This document shows, piece by piece, positions 55,125 to 63,690 of a stretch of 64,000 nt of DNA (its first letter is position 1; each line of letters starts with the position of its first letter). Position numbers and translations under genes: made by a program. The DNA is taken from positions 248,001 to 312,000 of the forward strand of contig NZ_QSIN01000002.1 in assembly GCF_003469205.1 (NCBI RefSeq), in the 5' to 3' direction. A model generated the notes under the pieces. It was not told where the DNA came from. It worked only from the letters and a program-made list of their open reading frames with translations, and searched no databases. Source of the DNA: Collinsella sp. AM33-4BH (GTDB lineage Bacteria; Actinomycetota; Coriobacteriia; Coriobacteriales; Coriobacteriaceae).

Positions 55125-55655
55125 ATGGGCAAAATTGATTTCTGGCAACTTCTAATCAAATATATTGATACACTCCGCAATTATCAAACTAATAAAATAT
55201 CGCACGGCGATATATTTGTTCAGCTAATTGTTCCTGCTTTGCTGTCGGTGGCTCTGTTTTTTAATTGGCCTGACGGCTGCATTAACCTTGAAGATTTAAT
55301 ATCTAATCTCATTAGCTGCATCTCTATAATTTCTGGCCTTATGTGTGGTGTTGCGGTACTTCTCTTTCAATTGCGCTTGCAAATGAGCTCTCAAAAAGAT
55401 CCAAAACCACTCGATCGCGAGTTTACAATGGTTGATGAATCTTTTCATATATCTATGTGGACTGTTTTGGATGGGCTCTTCGTTGTTGGCTTGTTATGTA
55501 TTGCCCCATTGACAAAAAACTTCAATGAGCTATTTTCCAGATTCTTATTCTGTCTCGCGGCCTTCTTTCTTCTTAACTTTCTACTTGTCACACTCATGAC
55601 TCTAAAACGAATTAGCGCTGCATACACAGCGTTTTCACGCGGCTGGAAAATGTAG
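55125..55655 (+). CDS. Small membrane protein, second gene of the two-gene unit
   Basis: A 176-residue protein with four predicted membrane segments: near residues 30-50 (GDIFVQLIVPALLSVALFF), 55-85 (ISCISIISGLMCGVAVLLF), 110-130 (VLDGLFVVGLLCIAPL) and 140-165 (LFCLAAFFLLNFLLVTLMTL). GGAGGG precedes ATG 55125. It is probably the membrane partner of the preceding gene. No family recognised. The gap up to 55958 holds no gene. Confidence 0.75.
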   Translation: MGKIDFWQLLIKYIDTLRNYQTNKISHGDIFVQLIVPALLSVALFFNWPDGCINLEDLISNLISCISIISGLMCGVAVLLFQLRLQMSSQKDPKPLDREFTMVDESFHISMWTVLDGLFVVGLLCIAPLTKNFNELFSRFLFCLAAFFLLNFLLVTLMTLKRISAAYTAFSRGWKM

Positions 55656-55958
55656 TCCCAAGCCCATGAGCTTTTGATAATAGTGCTTCACTGAGCCGCG
55701 CATATATAGAATAATCCAAATCAAATCAGAGTTTTGCGGACGCAGTCAACGATCTTGGTTGCATACGCAATGACTTACGAACATCGTTTGACGTGATCCG
55801 CTCCTTTCACCGATTGGCAAAACGATTTACACCTAATTATTGGCGCTGCTCAGGGGCATTTTCTTTGTTTGTGCCTTGATCTCGCTAAACTAGTAGCTGC
55901 TGCTACCAGGGCATTTTCTGGTGCACATTCTATTGGCTCTGCGAAGATCGGAGCGGGT

Positions 55959-57052
55959 ATGTTTGCTGCCGAGTCCTACACCAGCCGTAACTACATTGCG
56001 ATTGTTGCCATGGCCTGCCTATGCGTTTTGCTGGGCGGGCCTTCCTATGCCGCGGGCGCGGAGAGCCTCATCATTGCGGGCGCGACGTACTGCGTGCCGG
56101 GCGTGTCGGGCCCCGGCTGGGCCTGGACCGATGCCGACCACCTGGAGCTTAACGGCTACGCGGGCGAGGCCATCGGCGCCGACGGCGACCTGGTGCTGAC
56201 GCTTGCCGGGCAGAACTCCGTGACGGAGTCGCATGCGCCCGATGCGGACATCACGCTGTGCGGCATGGAGGTGTGGGGCAACCTGACGCTTCGCGGCGCC
56301 GGGACCCTGACGGCGACGGGCTCGCAGTGCGGGATCCACGTCTCGCAGGCGCTCGTGGTGGACGGATGCACCGTCGATGCCCGGGCAGACGGGGCCGATA
56401 TCACGGACGAGGCGGTCGCCGGTGTGATCGCCGGCGACATGGCCGTGCGCGGCGGCGGGCGCGTCGTTGCCGCGGGCGCCGGGTACGGAGCGGGCGTGCG
56501 CGCCTACGGCGTGTATCTGCAGGACGCGGGCCTTGGCGACGGTGCGGTTGGCTGCCGGCTTTCCGTCGACGCCTCGCGGCTCGATGCGACCGGTGCCGAT
56601 AGCGGCGTAGCGTGCACGGGCGGGTCGCTTGTGTCCGCACGGTTTGTGACGCCTGCCGACGGGGCCTTTGGTGCTAGCGGCGTGTTGGATGCCTCCGGTG
56701 CGATGGCACCGCATGTGGTGGTTGTGCCCGATGTCGCCACGCCTCCGGCGGGGGAGACCGACAGGGGCGAGGTGACTGGCGATAGCGCGGACAAGCCCCC
56801 GCCGATGCAAGCCCCGCCGCTGGAGAGCCCACCACAGTGCCCACGGCAAATCCCTCGATGAGACCCGCGGCCACAACAACCAAGACAACAACGACAGTAA
56901 CCAAGACCACAGTCGTCAAAGTCCTCAAGCCCAAGGCTGCCACTGTGACAACAGCGGCACTCCCCAAGACCGGCGACAACAACTGGGTCGTCGCGTCCGT
57001 AGCGCTTTTCCTACTGGGGACAGTGCTCTTGGCCTCCGCATATCGCTGCTGA
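55959..57052 (+). pseudogene. LPxTG surface protein split by a frameshift in a C5 run
   Basis: From ATG 55959 (GGAG upstream) the product has a signal peptide (YIAIVAMACLCVLLGGPSYAAG). A Gly/Ala-rich beta-helix-like carbohydrate-binding type region of about 240 residues follows. The frame then stops at 56861. The sortase end lies in another frame: a Thr/Pro/Lys linker, LPKTGDNN, a hydrophobic helix and a short Arg tail ending at 57052. Adding one C to the C5 run at 56796-56800 joins the parts with a natural linker (APADASPAAGEPTTVPTANP). A TAG upstream in the second frame limits the shift to 56786-56861. High GC, so probably native. May be phase-variable, decayed or misread. Confidence 0.8.
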
Positions 57053-57392
57053 AATAGCTACCATTTGGAAGAAAGGGACATCCACAAGGTATAGCTATTT
57101 GCTTGTTTGTTTATAGGCGCCCAATTATCGAAGGCAGAGGCCATATGGACGCGACCATGGGCTGAATCGTGACATGCGACCCAGATCCACATGAGTGAGA
57201 CAATCAATCAATATTGTCGCAGATTGGACTGAGGGCAACGAAAGGGCACCGGGATCTATGTCGACCTTGGTGCCCAAGTGAAAGACCAGCAGAGTTGCCT
57301 CGCAATATTCGGCGGTGCTAAAGCGGGCAAATATTAAACCGGGCTCATTGGTGGGCTGTGTGAGCTGGCTTCTTAGTGACATCACGGATTGT
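57053..57392. other. Gap of about 340 bases without a supported gene
   Basis: A minus-strand frame of 107 codons (57125-57448) is open here, but it overlaps the end of the next gene, lacks a ribosome site and matches nothing I know. I see no repeat or terminator. Confidence 0.4.
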
Positions 57393-58547
57393 CTATAAGC
57401 AAAAGTCTGGTGTTTCGGAAATGTTATACCGTTCACCAAAACTGTCAATTTCCCTTTTCAACATAGCTGGCTCAATCTCTGCAAGCAGCCGCATAACGTC
57501 ATAGATTCTTACGATGCCTCGTATCTTCTTACTCCTCATCCGCACGAGTTCGTAAATCAGTTGAACAGAAATAGTTGTTGTATACGTTTCGCCGCTTCTA
57601 TCAAGATTTAATGCTCTTGCAGCATCATTTATCGCAGTGCAAAATAGGAGCTCAGGGGAAATCCCTTCAGCGGGGTTTTCGATTTTGATATTTACCTTAT
57701 CTGCGCAAAGCTCAATTTCTGTTTCTCCGACTCTGCTTTGTTTGAGAAAGGGTTCCGTTTTACCTAGACCTAAATATTCCGTTCTTTTAAGACGCTGCCT
57801 GCGGCAGCTCTCCTTAAACATATTGTTACGACAATCTATGATGGCGGCATTCGCAATCTGGTCAGTCAGGCATGGGTAAAAACCTATTAGGATCCAATCG
57901 ACCTCGCAAGATGCCTTGAAAAGGAGATCGTAAATTTCCGCATAAAGTGGGCATTGTCCACTGTCGAGGCGGGCCACTCTTGTTCCATCGTGAATGAATA
58001 ATCCCTGAAAATCTGAATGAATTTCAATTAAATAGCCCAATTCAATGCGTCCACCATCACCGCTAAGTTCAGTAAGGTGATTGCGGTATTTAGGTAATTT
58101 GCGAGCATGACCTGTTTTTCCACCAAACAATCGAGCATCAAGGGAGCGCGTCAAATCATCGCAACATGCACAGCTTTGATGATATTTGGCCACTGAGACA
58201 TAGTTTGCGACTAAACTCGCCATTTCCTCCGACGATACGTCGTCGGCTTTTAGCCTTGGCACCAGCTTTTCATAGTCAGCTTTCATTACCGATGTGAGCT
58301 CAGCAGATTTTGATTGAGCGTTTCGACCATGTTTGATGTTATGGTCGATTCTAAAATGCTCCAAACCAACAATGGATCCATTTTCGCGGGTAATAACAAT
58401 ATCAGGGCACTCGCTGCCTGCGTTAATAGATCCACTCACCTTCAAGGCAGCTTTCTTCTTGTAACCACCCGAGGCCATTGATAGATTAAGAACATCATTG
58501 AACACTTGCTCTTCGTGCGCGTTCTGGTCGCTTTTGTTCTTGCTCAT
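57393..58547 (-). CDS. Hypothetical protein with a nuclease-like N-terminus
   Basis: A 384-residue protein, second in a minus-strand pair. Residues 44-68 (AGSECPDIVITRENGSIVG, then LEHFRID) recall the PD...E core of PD-(D/E)xK folds: D49 and E63 fit, but the usual Lys two residues later is Phe. CACCDD near residue 125 may bind metal. The central part (ELGYLIEIHSDFQGLFIHDG) is beta-rich. GGAGG precedes ATG 58547. A restriction-like or defence role is an inference from this motif and the location. Confidence 0.65.
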   Translation of the reverse strand: MSKNKSDQNAHEEQVFNDVLNLSMASGGYKKKAALKVSGSINAGSECPDIVITRENGSIVGLEHFRIDHNIKHGRNAQSKSAELTSVMKADYEKLVPRLKADDVSSEEMASLVANYVSVAKYHQSCACCDDLTRSLDARLFGGKTGHARKLPKYRNHLTELSGDGGRIELGYLIEIHSDFQGLFIHDGTRVARLDSGQCPLYAEIYDLLFKASCEVDWILIGFYPCLTDQIANAAIIDCRNNMFKESCRRQRLKRTEYLGLGKTEPFLKQSRVGETEIELCADKVNIKIENPAEGISPELLFCTAINDAARALNLDRSGETYTTTISVQLIYELVRMRSKKIRGIVRIYDVMRLLAEIEPAMLKREIDSFGERYNISETPDFCL

Positions 58548-58615
58548 GCTGGATCCTCCGCCCTTATAAGTTATACATAATTCAACTCGCGCCTTTTAAC
58601 GTTGTCGATAGACGC

Positions 58616-59284
58616 TCACTGAAAGGTAAGCAATTCAGCAATGTCATCAAGGGAGCCAAGTCTCAAACCCTGATAGGGAATGTAACCGTTGAACACGTTG
58701 TGCGTTACACCATCCCTGTCCTCCTGTTTAAAGTCGATATCGCAGTCGTGGCCAGTGACGATTCGAAACTCATGTTGATATTCATATGCACGATTCTTGT
58801 GGAAAGTAACTTCACTGGCTGCCTGCTTAAAGTTGGATAACGCCACCTTGGGCTCAAATATGTCTCCGTCATAAGAAACCAGTCCAAAATTGATACCTTC
58901 AGGTTCCGCTTCCTGAAATCGAAGCAAAAACTCGACAGGATCCTTAATCAAAACTGCAGCGCCTCTATTTGAAAATTCGTCTCTAATGCGCCGCCCATCC
59001 TTACTCTGTAGGAAGAATTGATAATTCGAATCTTCAAGTGCCGTCATGCAGTAAATTGCACGACTTGAACCAACAGACATAAAACTTGTAAGGAGACCCT
59101 CGTAGGCATCAGACCTTCCATCTCCCGCCTCTTTTGATCTAAATTCATCAATCGCCTGCAGGTAGGGGATTCCCTGGATAAGTTGTTCCGCATAAACTCT
59201 CTGCGTCACAAATTTGATTAATGACCCGACACGCCACTGCTCAAGTACGCCGGCAATTTCCGATTTAGAGATTCGCCGAACCAT
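58616..59284 (-). CDS. DUF2971-like hypothetical protein
   Basis: A 222-residue soluble protein, first in the minus-strand pair. Its C-terminal third contains VTFHKNRAYEYQHEFRIVTG. The Y-x-x-E-x-E/F-R pattern resembles DUF2971-type proteins, a family seen often in bacterial defence neighbourhoods. AAGGAGATGA precedes ATG 59284. The partner begins 68 bases after its stop. Confidence 0.65.
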   Translation of the reverse strand: MVRRISKSEIAGVLEQWRVGSLIKFVTQRVYAEQLIQGIPYLQAIDEFRSKEAGDGRSDAYEGLLTSFMSVGSSRAIYCMTALEDSNYQFFLQSKDGRRIRDEFSNRGAAVLIKDPVEFLLRFQEAEPEGINFGLVSYDGDIFEPKVALSNFKQAASEVTFHKNRAYEYQHEFRIVTGHDCDIDFKQEDRDGVTHNVFNGYIPYQGLRLGSLDDIAELLTFQ

Positions 59285-59580
59285 ACAATCATCTCCTTGC
59301 TGCTATTCTTCGCATCTTATCAAGAACTAATCCAGTGAGCTTAAACGATGGTGTATATGTATCAACGTTCTCCTCTTGCATTGTCAGATGACGCCGATTC
59401 GTCGACGAAAGATGGCCTGATCTAACCAGCCTCATAAGCTCACCAATATTCCGTTAGACTCGCACAAGCTCATAATGAAATGGCTCCGATCAAAGCAAAC
59501 GCCCTATGCGTAAAAATGCTCAATAATTGGATCGCGTGATTACTGGATTTTGTGTAAGAATTCTATTGGAGAGAAGCACG

Positions 59581-60429
59581 ATGCCTGAATTTATATGCTC
59601 GGTATCTTCTTTAGCTGCGACAATTGTTATCGCCTTTATACAAATATATCAGAGCAAGCGCATGGAAGTATTCGAACGTCGTCAGGACGAGAGGGATGAG
59701 CGTAGGCACGCCGAAGGGAATAAGGCACGAGCGATTGAGTTCATCTCGAAGCATTACGCCGACAGAGGCCTGATTCCGCTTTGCGCCGTTGCCGCCATGC
59801 ACAATGATCTTTTCCATTATTCACGTAAGATGTATTGGGAATTCTGCTGCCTAGTGCCGGAGGTGCAGAATCTGATTCTTAAATACTGCAGTCTTGACTT
59901 GCGGGTCAGGGGAGAGGATGACCTGTTCGTCCGTTGCATCGCCGCAGTCGAAGCCGTCCTCCGTGACCGCTTCCCAAAAGATGAATCTGTTCTTTATGAT
60001 GATGGGAAATACGTGCTTCACAGCCTCGAAAGGTATGCGGGGGAGAGACTGCCAGAACCTCGGGTTAACCTTCTTCCCGAGTGCCTGGACTCTTCGTTCC
60101 TGCCCCCTGATAGCTGTACCCCGGGGTACGATTACCTTATCCGTAAGGTCCTTTCCGAGGCCTTCGAATCGAGGGGCGCTTCCTTCGCCCCCATTTCCTA
60201 TCTAAAAAATGACTATCAATTCGAATCGAGCCTCGAGATAGAGGCCTGCCGATTCGCGTCGACCGCTGCATTCTACGCGGCAACCTACGGCTCTGGTGAC
60301 GAGGCCAACAATAGGTACTACGGGTGCCCCGGCGGTTTCGATGGCGAGAGAATCGAGACCATGGAAGACCTATTTCTTCTTACTGTCTTCCAGATATATA
60401 CCAAGCTTCTGCTTCCGAACAAAGGGTAA
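59581..60429 (+). CDS. Hypothetical membrane-anchored protein
   Basis: A protein of about 282 residues with an N-terminal membrane anchor (FICSVSSLAATIVIAFIQIYQ), a highly charged coiled stretch (ERRQDERDERRHAEGNKAR), and a soluble C-terminal domain with no known motif. ATG 59581 is used because GGAGAG lies just upstream; TTG 59527 is in frame but unsupported. It is divergent from the DUF2971-like pair; the 296 bases between hold both promoters and no gene. Confidence 0.7.
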   Translation: MPEFICSVSSLAATIVIAFIQIYQSKRMEVFERRQDERDERRHAEGNKARAIEFISKHYADRGLIPLCAVAAMHNDLFHYSRKMYWEFCCLVPEVQNLILKYCSLDLRVRGEDDLFVRCIAAVEAVLRDRFPKDESVLYDDGKYVLHSLERYAGERLPEPRVNLLPECLDSSFLPPDSCTPGYDYLIRKVLSEAFESRGASFAPISYLKNDYQFESSLEIEACRFASTAAFYAATYGSGDEANNRYYGCPGGFDGERIETMEDLFLLTVFQIYTKLLLPNKG

Positions 60430-60584
60430 GAAATAACACGAGGCATTCGTTATTTGACTCTGCCTAATTCTGCCAAACTCATTTTCGAAATCTCACTCAT
60501 TTCCTTCATTACCTGAACATACTTAAAATCAGAAATTGGTCGTAGGGCGTGACCAACGGAATCAAAAGAAAGCCCACTGAGAAG

Positions 60585-60624
60585 ATGCCTTCAATCTCTT
60601 TGGGTTGGAGGCATTTTCTTTTTC
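60585..60624 (+). terminator. Rho-independent terminator
   Basis: ATGCCTTCAA / TTGGAGGCAT stem with one mismatch and a 10-nt loop, followed by TTTCTTTTTC. It is 155 bases after the preceding gene; the rest of 60430-60737 holds nothing I can name. Confidence 0.65.
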
Positions 60625-60737
60625 GGAGAGTCTGCATGAATTCTAAAAATGTCTTTTTGACAAACTCCTTCTAAAAAGAACATCCAAACCATCTAGTCTG
60701 CTCTTAATACTCGGATATAAACACTAAGGAGGTAGTC

Positions 60738-61050
60738 ATGTTATGGAGCTATGTTCAGCTTAATGACGGCACTCAGTTTGCCTACTCAGAGACAAGAGAT
60801 GACGGGGCCGTTCGTGTAGCCGTCGAGCGTCCGGTTGATTTTAGCTTTGACCACGTTGAATGCTACTTGCCTACGGTCAAGTGGTTCAACTTCGAGGGAT
60901 TTACTGCCGACGATCTGGATTTTTTTGACCGAGTTCGTTAGATCAAACGCTCCGTTTATCTTCGAGCTTGCAGAACGGCAAAAAGCCAGACCGGCGGTTT
61001 CGACGCTGGCCCTCGGACGTTCTACTGTTAATCGCCCAATTGAGACATGA
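60738..61050 (+). pseudogene. Small gene upstream of a nucleotidyltransferase, frameshifted in a T7 run
   Basis: From ATG 60738, with a near-perfect AAGGAGGT, the frame gives 67 residues (AVERPVDFSFDHVECYLP) and stops at 60941. Removing one T from the T7 run at 60920-60926 continues it as LDFLTEFVRSNAPFIFELAERQ to a TGA at 61048-61050. That stop overlaps the next gene's ATG as ATGA, which strongly supports the restored frame (about 103 residues). Small proteins of this look occur in Actinobacteria; I know no function. It probably pairs with the nucleotidyltransferase. Confidence 0.7.
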
Positions 61051-61357
61051 TTTCATTTGATTACATATCATCCGCGGTATCCCGCGTGCTGGCTCAATAC
61101 GACGTCAGAGAAGCCTATTTATTTGGCTCGTTTGCCCGAGGCGAGCAAACGCCCAATAGCGATATTGACTTGCGCCTAGTCTGCGGCAACACCATGACGT
61201 TCGGCACGCTTTACGAACTCTCCCATGAGCTCGAGAGGGAACTTGGCGAAAGGTTGATATCGTCACCAACCCACCAGAGCACATGCGCCTGCCCTTCCGC
61301 AAAAGTATCAAGCAAGATGAGGTGCGCATCTATGAAGCAACATGTGCGGGACGATGA
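61047..61357 (+). pseudogene. MNT-type minimal nucleotidyltransferase, frameshifted
   Basis: The N-terminal 68 residues carry the Pol-beta/MNT signature FGSFARG at 26-32 and SDIDL at 38-42. After ELGER the frame departs. Adding one G after 61253 restores VDIVTNPPEHMRLPF and KSIKQDEVRIYEA to a TGA at 61355-61357, giving about 103 residues, the normal MNT size. MNT proteins are usually antitoxins that modify a HEPN toxin. No HEPN motif is visible in either neighbour. As it stands the gene is broken. Confidence 0.82.
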
Positions 61358-61694
61358 GTTTGCGAATATCATCCTGCTATCTGATCCTCCCGTTGTACTC
61401 AACGTTGAGAACCTAAAGGCCATCCGCGATGGGGATGCGTTAATAGCCACGGGAAAGCCCAGCCGGTCTAACGCAAAAATAGCTCGCCACCCAATCGGGG
61501 GTTTACTTCGCGCTATACAGCTCTACGAGCAGATCCGACTCGACCTACGCCGTGCCTCGCTCTCTTCGGCATTGGCGCTCGCAAAGACCCTAAACTGCGC
61601 CATCGAAGACCCTGTCAGGCAACCGGTTGCTCTGGAGTACGATTCGAAACCCTGTTCGTCCGAAACAATCAATAGTAAGAATATTGCTGTTTAA
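61332..61694 (+). CDS. Small hypothetical protein overlapping the nucleotidyltransferase end
   Basis: The frame runs on from the shifted nucleotidyltransferase and codes for about 120 residues (ILLSDPPVVLNVENLKAI; RAIQLYEQIRLDLRRASL). The overlap with the restored nucleotidyltransferase suggests a coupled third gene, starting at ATG 61332 or GTG 61344. Neither has a good ribosome site. No family recognised. Confidence 0.45.
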   Translation: MKQHVRDDEFANIILLSDPPVVLNVENLKAIRDGDALIATGKPSRSNAKIARHPIGGLLRAIQLYEQIRLDLRRASLSSALALAKTLNCAIEDPVRQPVALEYDSKPCSSETINSKNIAV

Positions 61695-61706
61695 CTTTCC
61701 TTTACG

Positions 61707-61735
61707 TACGTATTTAAATTAAACAATAATACGTA
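61707..61735. promoter_or_regulatory. Putative operator of the toxin-antitoxin pair
   Basis: TACGTATT (61707-61714) and AATACGTA (61728-61735) form a perfect 8-bp inverted repeat in AT-rich sequence just before the antitoxin. Phd/YefM antitoxins repress their own operon through such palindromes. Confidence 0.6.
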
Positions 61736-61763
61736 TTAGAGACAGATTTTAAAGGAGGTTGCT

Positions 61764-62132
61764 ATGGTTGCCGTGATAGACAAGAAACTCGTTTTCGGAC
61801 GCGAACAGGTGCTGACTTCGACGCAGGCAAGCAAAAATTTTGGCGAAGCGAGACGTCGCGCTCGAAGAGAACCGCAATTTGTCTCAGACAGGAACGATGG
61901 CATCGATACTGTTATCGTTGGCTTCGACGAGTTCGAAGCGATGGCGGTCGAACTCGAACAGCTCCGAGAGGAGCGCCTGCACGCTATAGCCGCTGCAAGG
62001 CTCGCGCAGGGCGACACTGATTCGAATCGCAAGGGCATTCCGTTCTCCGATACCGTGGGACGTGAGAGGTTCGAGGCCATGCTAGAAGCCGAGGCAACCG
62101 ATCCCATTTCCGACGAGGAGCTGTTCGAGTGA
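61764..62132 (+). CDS. Phd/YefM-family antitoxin
   Basis: A 122-residue antitoxin. The N-terminal part fits the Phd/YefM DNA-binding fold (TSTQASKNFGEARRRARREP, VIVGFDEFEAMAVELEQL). The acidic C-terminal tail (EAEATDPISDEELFE) would wrap the toxin. It is longer than the usual 80-90 residues, with an extra helical stretch in the second half. AAAGGAGG precedes ATG 61764. It overlaps the toxin by four bases (GTGA). Confidence 0.88.
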   Translation: MVAVIDKKLVFGREQVLTSTQASKNFGEARRRARREPQFVSDRNDGIDTVIVGFDEFEAMAVELEQLREERLHAIAAARLAQGDTDSNRKGIPFSDTVGRERFEAMLEAEATDPISDEELFE

Positions 62133-62443
62133 GCGTGGCTAGGTTTAAGGTTGAGTTTTACGACAAGACTGCCGAGAAAGAGTATCTGTCACTCGATGGC
62201 TCGGTTCGCGCTATGGCGGACAAAGGTATTGCGCGCCTTGCACTTCGGGCCGATGAAATTGGCAAGCCGCTTTCGGGTCTTCTTGCAGGTTGTAGGGAAC
62301 TTAAGTTTCGTACTGATGGCATTCGCGTAATTTATCGCATCCGCGACGGGCACGTCGAAGTAGTTCAAATCATCGCAATAGGCGCAAGGGACAAGGTCAA
62401 GGTTTTCGACCTGACATCTAGACGCTTGGACAGCGATGATTGA
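62129..62443 (+). CDS. RelE/ParE-family toxin
   Basis: A 104-residue basic protein with the RelE-type core LLAGCRELKFRTDGIRVIYR and VVQIIAIGARDKVKVFD. RelE members cleave mRNA in the ribosome and ParE members poison gyrase; the sequence alone does not settle which. GTG 62129 overlaps the antitoxin stop, so translation is coupled. This unit looks intact, unlike the genes on both sides. Confidence 0.88.
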   Translation: MSVARFKVEFYDKTAEKEYLSLDGSVRAMADKGIARLALRADEIGKPLSGLLAGCRELKFRTDGIRVIYRIRDGHVEVVQIIAIGARDKVKVFDLTSRRLDSDD

Positions 62444-62526
62444 TTGCCTCAAGAATATCAATTTAGGTTGCATGGTCGAAATGCCCGGGTTAAACGCTCG
62501 TATTCAGTCAGCAGAAGGACGGCGTG

Positions 62527-62748
62527 ATGAAAACGTTAAATGCAACGACATGCCCTGATAGTTGTTGCAGCAATTATCCTGAAAGCATGACTTTTGACAA
62601 CTGTACAGCAGACGCAACCGACCCTATCGTGCCGAAAGCACCCCGTACTTTACCCGATGATCTGGACAGCATCGCCTTGATCGACGAAGCCATTCAGTCA
62701 ACTATTGCGGACATGCCCAACGCACTCAGGCTCTTGGAGAACTCATGA
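62527..62748 (+). CDS. Small hypothetical protein
   Basis: A 73-residue acidic protein (ends IDEAIQSTIADMPNALRLLE) with AGAAGGA before ATG 62527. Its TGA overlaps the ATG of the next gene (ATGA). Possibly the first member of a coupled pair; unrecognised. Confidence 0.55.
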   Translation: MKTLNATTCPDSCCSNYPESMTFDNCTADATDPIVPKAPRTLPDDLDSIALIDEAIQSTIADMPNALRLLENS

Positions 62749-63107
62749 TGGCGGTCGCGTCGTTGGTGCTCGATGATTCTAGATCGCTCGGGACCATGGC
62801 CGCGGCCGTCATGAGCCTGCATAGCATGCTCATGACGATCGGACGCTGTTATACGACCGACGCCGCAGTGGACCGGGCTGCGCTCAAGCTCGGACGCGTC
62901 GAGTCCGTGCTAGCGGGTGCGCAGTTCTACGGCGGCCGGATCTAGCTACTGCTGCCGCTGTACCTGACCGTCAACAAGCCCGAGCTGGCGCTAGCCATCC
63001 AGCACGAGGATGGCTTCTATGCCGCGCGCACCTGCCTTACGCTCGACATGGCCTACAACACCGCGCGACTTATTTGCCGGCCCGAGACCTCGTGGATAAA
63101 GCGATAA
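62745..63107 (+). pseudogene. Hypothetical gene interrupted by one in-frame TAG
   Basis: The frame from ATG 62745 runs 66 codons to a TAG at 62943-62945. It then continues in the same frame without another stop for 53 codons (LLLPLYLTVNKPELALAI, AARTCLTLDMAYNTARLI) to TAA at 63105-63107. Codon use is uniform across the TAG. A single C-to-T change from CAG, or another point change, explains it. The undamaged protein would be about 120 residues. No family recognised. Confidence 0.7.
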
Positions 63108-63245
63108 AGGGCTTTTTACCTGCTGGTTTGTTGGGTGACTTGGCTGCTTTGGCTTGACTTACGCGCACGAATTTATAATCGAGGGCAAAAAGTTCTTGGT
63201 AAACCGCGCACGGCTATGTTAGTATCTCTTTTGCCGAAAGGCGAC

Positions 63246-63320
63246 GGGCGATTGGCTCAGGGGTAGAGCATATCCTTCACACGGATGGGGTCACAAGTTC
63301 GAATCTTGTATCGCCCACCA
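63246..63320 (+). tRNA. tRNA-Val (anticodon CAC)
   Basis: A 75-nt cloverleaf with encoded CCA. The acceptor GGGCGAT / ATCGCCC is perfect, the anticodon loop TTCACAC gives CAC, and the T arm is CAAG-TTCGAAT-CTTG. It borders the accessory island, a usual integration position, but I found no duplicated 3' end in the window. Confidence 0.96.
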
Positions 63321-63331
63321 TCTAAAGCTCA

Positions 63332-63367
63332 GGTCAGAGGTGTTAAGCCTCTGGCCTTTTTCTTTTT
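63332..63367 (+). terminator. Terminator after tRNA-Val
   Basis: GGTCAGAGG / CCTCTGGCC stem with one G-T wobble and a 7-nt loop, followed by TTTTTCTTTTT. Confidence 0.8.
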
Positions 63368-63690
63368 GACACTAAAATCGAAGCGAAGTTACCTAAGGCG
63401 TTATATGTTACGCAGTTCACCTTAGGTGTCGTCATTGCGCGTTTTGAATAATTCGTCTGCGTTCATTCATTGAATTCCCTGCGTAATCTATGTGCAATTG
63501 TGGAGACAGAGACCGCTGGCTCACAGCTTGTACCAGCTCGTTCATGCCTATGGCGGCTTTTCAACGAATTGCGTCAAGCTTTTGGTCAGTGTTTGGTCAG
63601 CTTCCCGTACTTACCCGCATGATGCCCCAGTAGATAATCGGCCATGCCCGCAATCCGCACGGCCCGCGGCCGAAACCAGGGGAGGCGCAA
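63368..63690. other. Gap of about 320 bases before the last gene
   Basis: No supported gene. Contains an 8-bp inverted repeat ACCTAAGG / CCTTAGGT (about 63391-63427) that could be a regulatory site for the downstream gene, and a short direct repeat TTTGGTCAG near 63580-63600. Confidence 0.45.

Noticed and set aside
57125..57448. 107-codon minus-strand frame
   Set aside because: Overlaps the end of a better-supported gene, lacks a ribosome site, and nothing in it is recognisable.
63246..63320. tRNA-Val as attachment site of an integrated island
   Set aside because: No direct repeat of the tRNA 3' end and no integrase found in the window, so integration here is unsupported.
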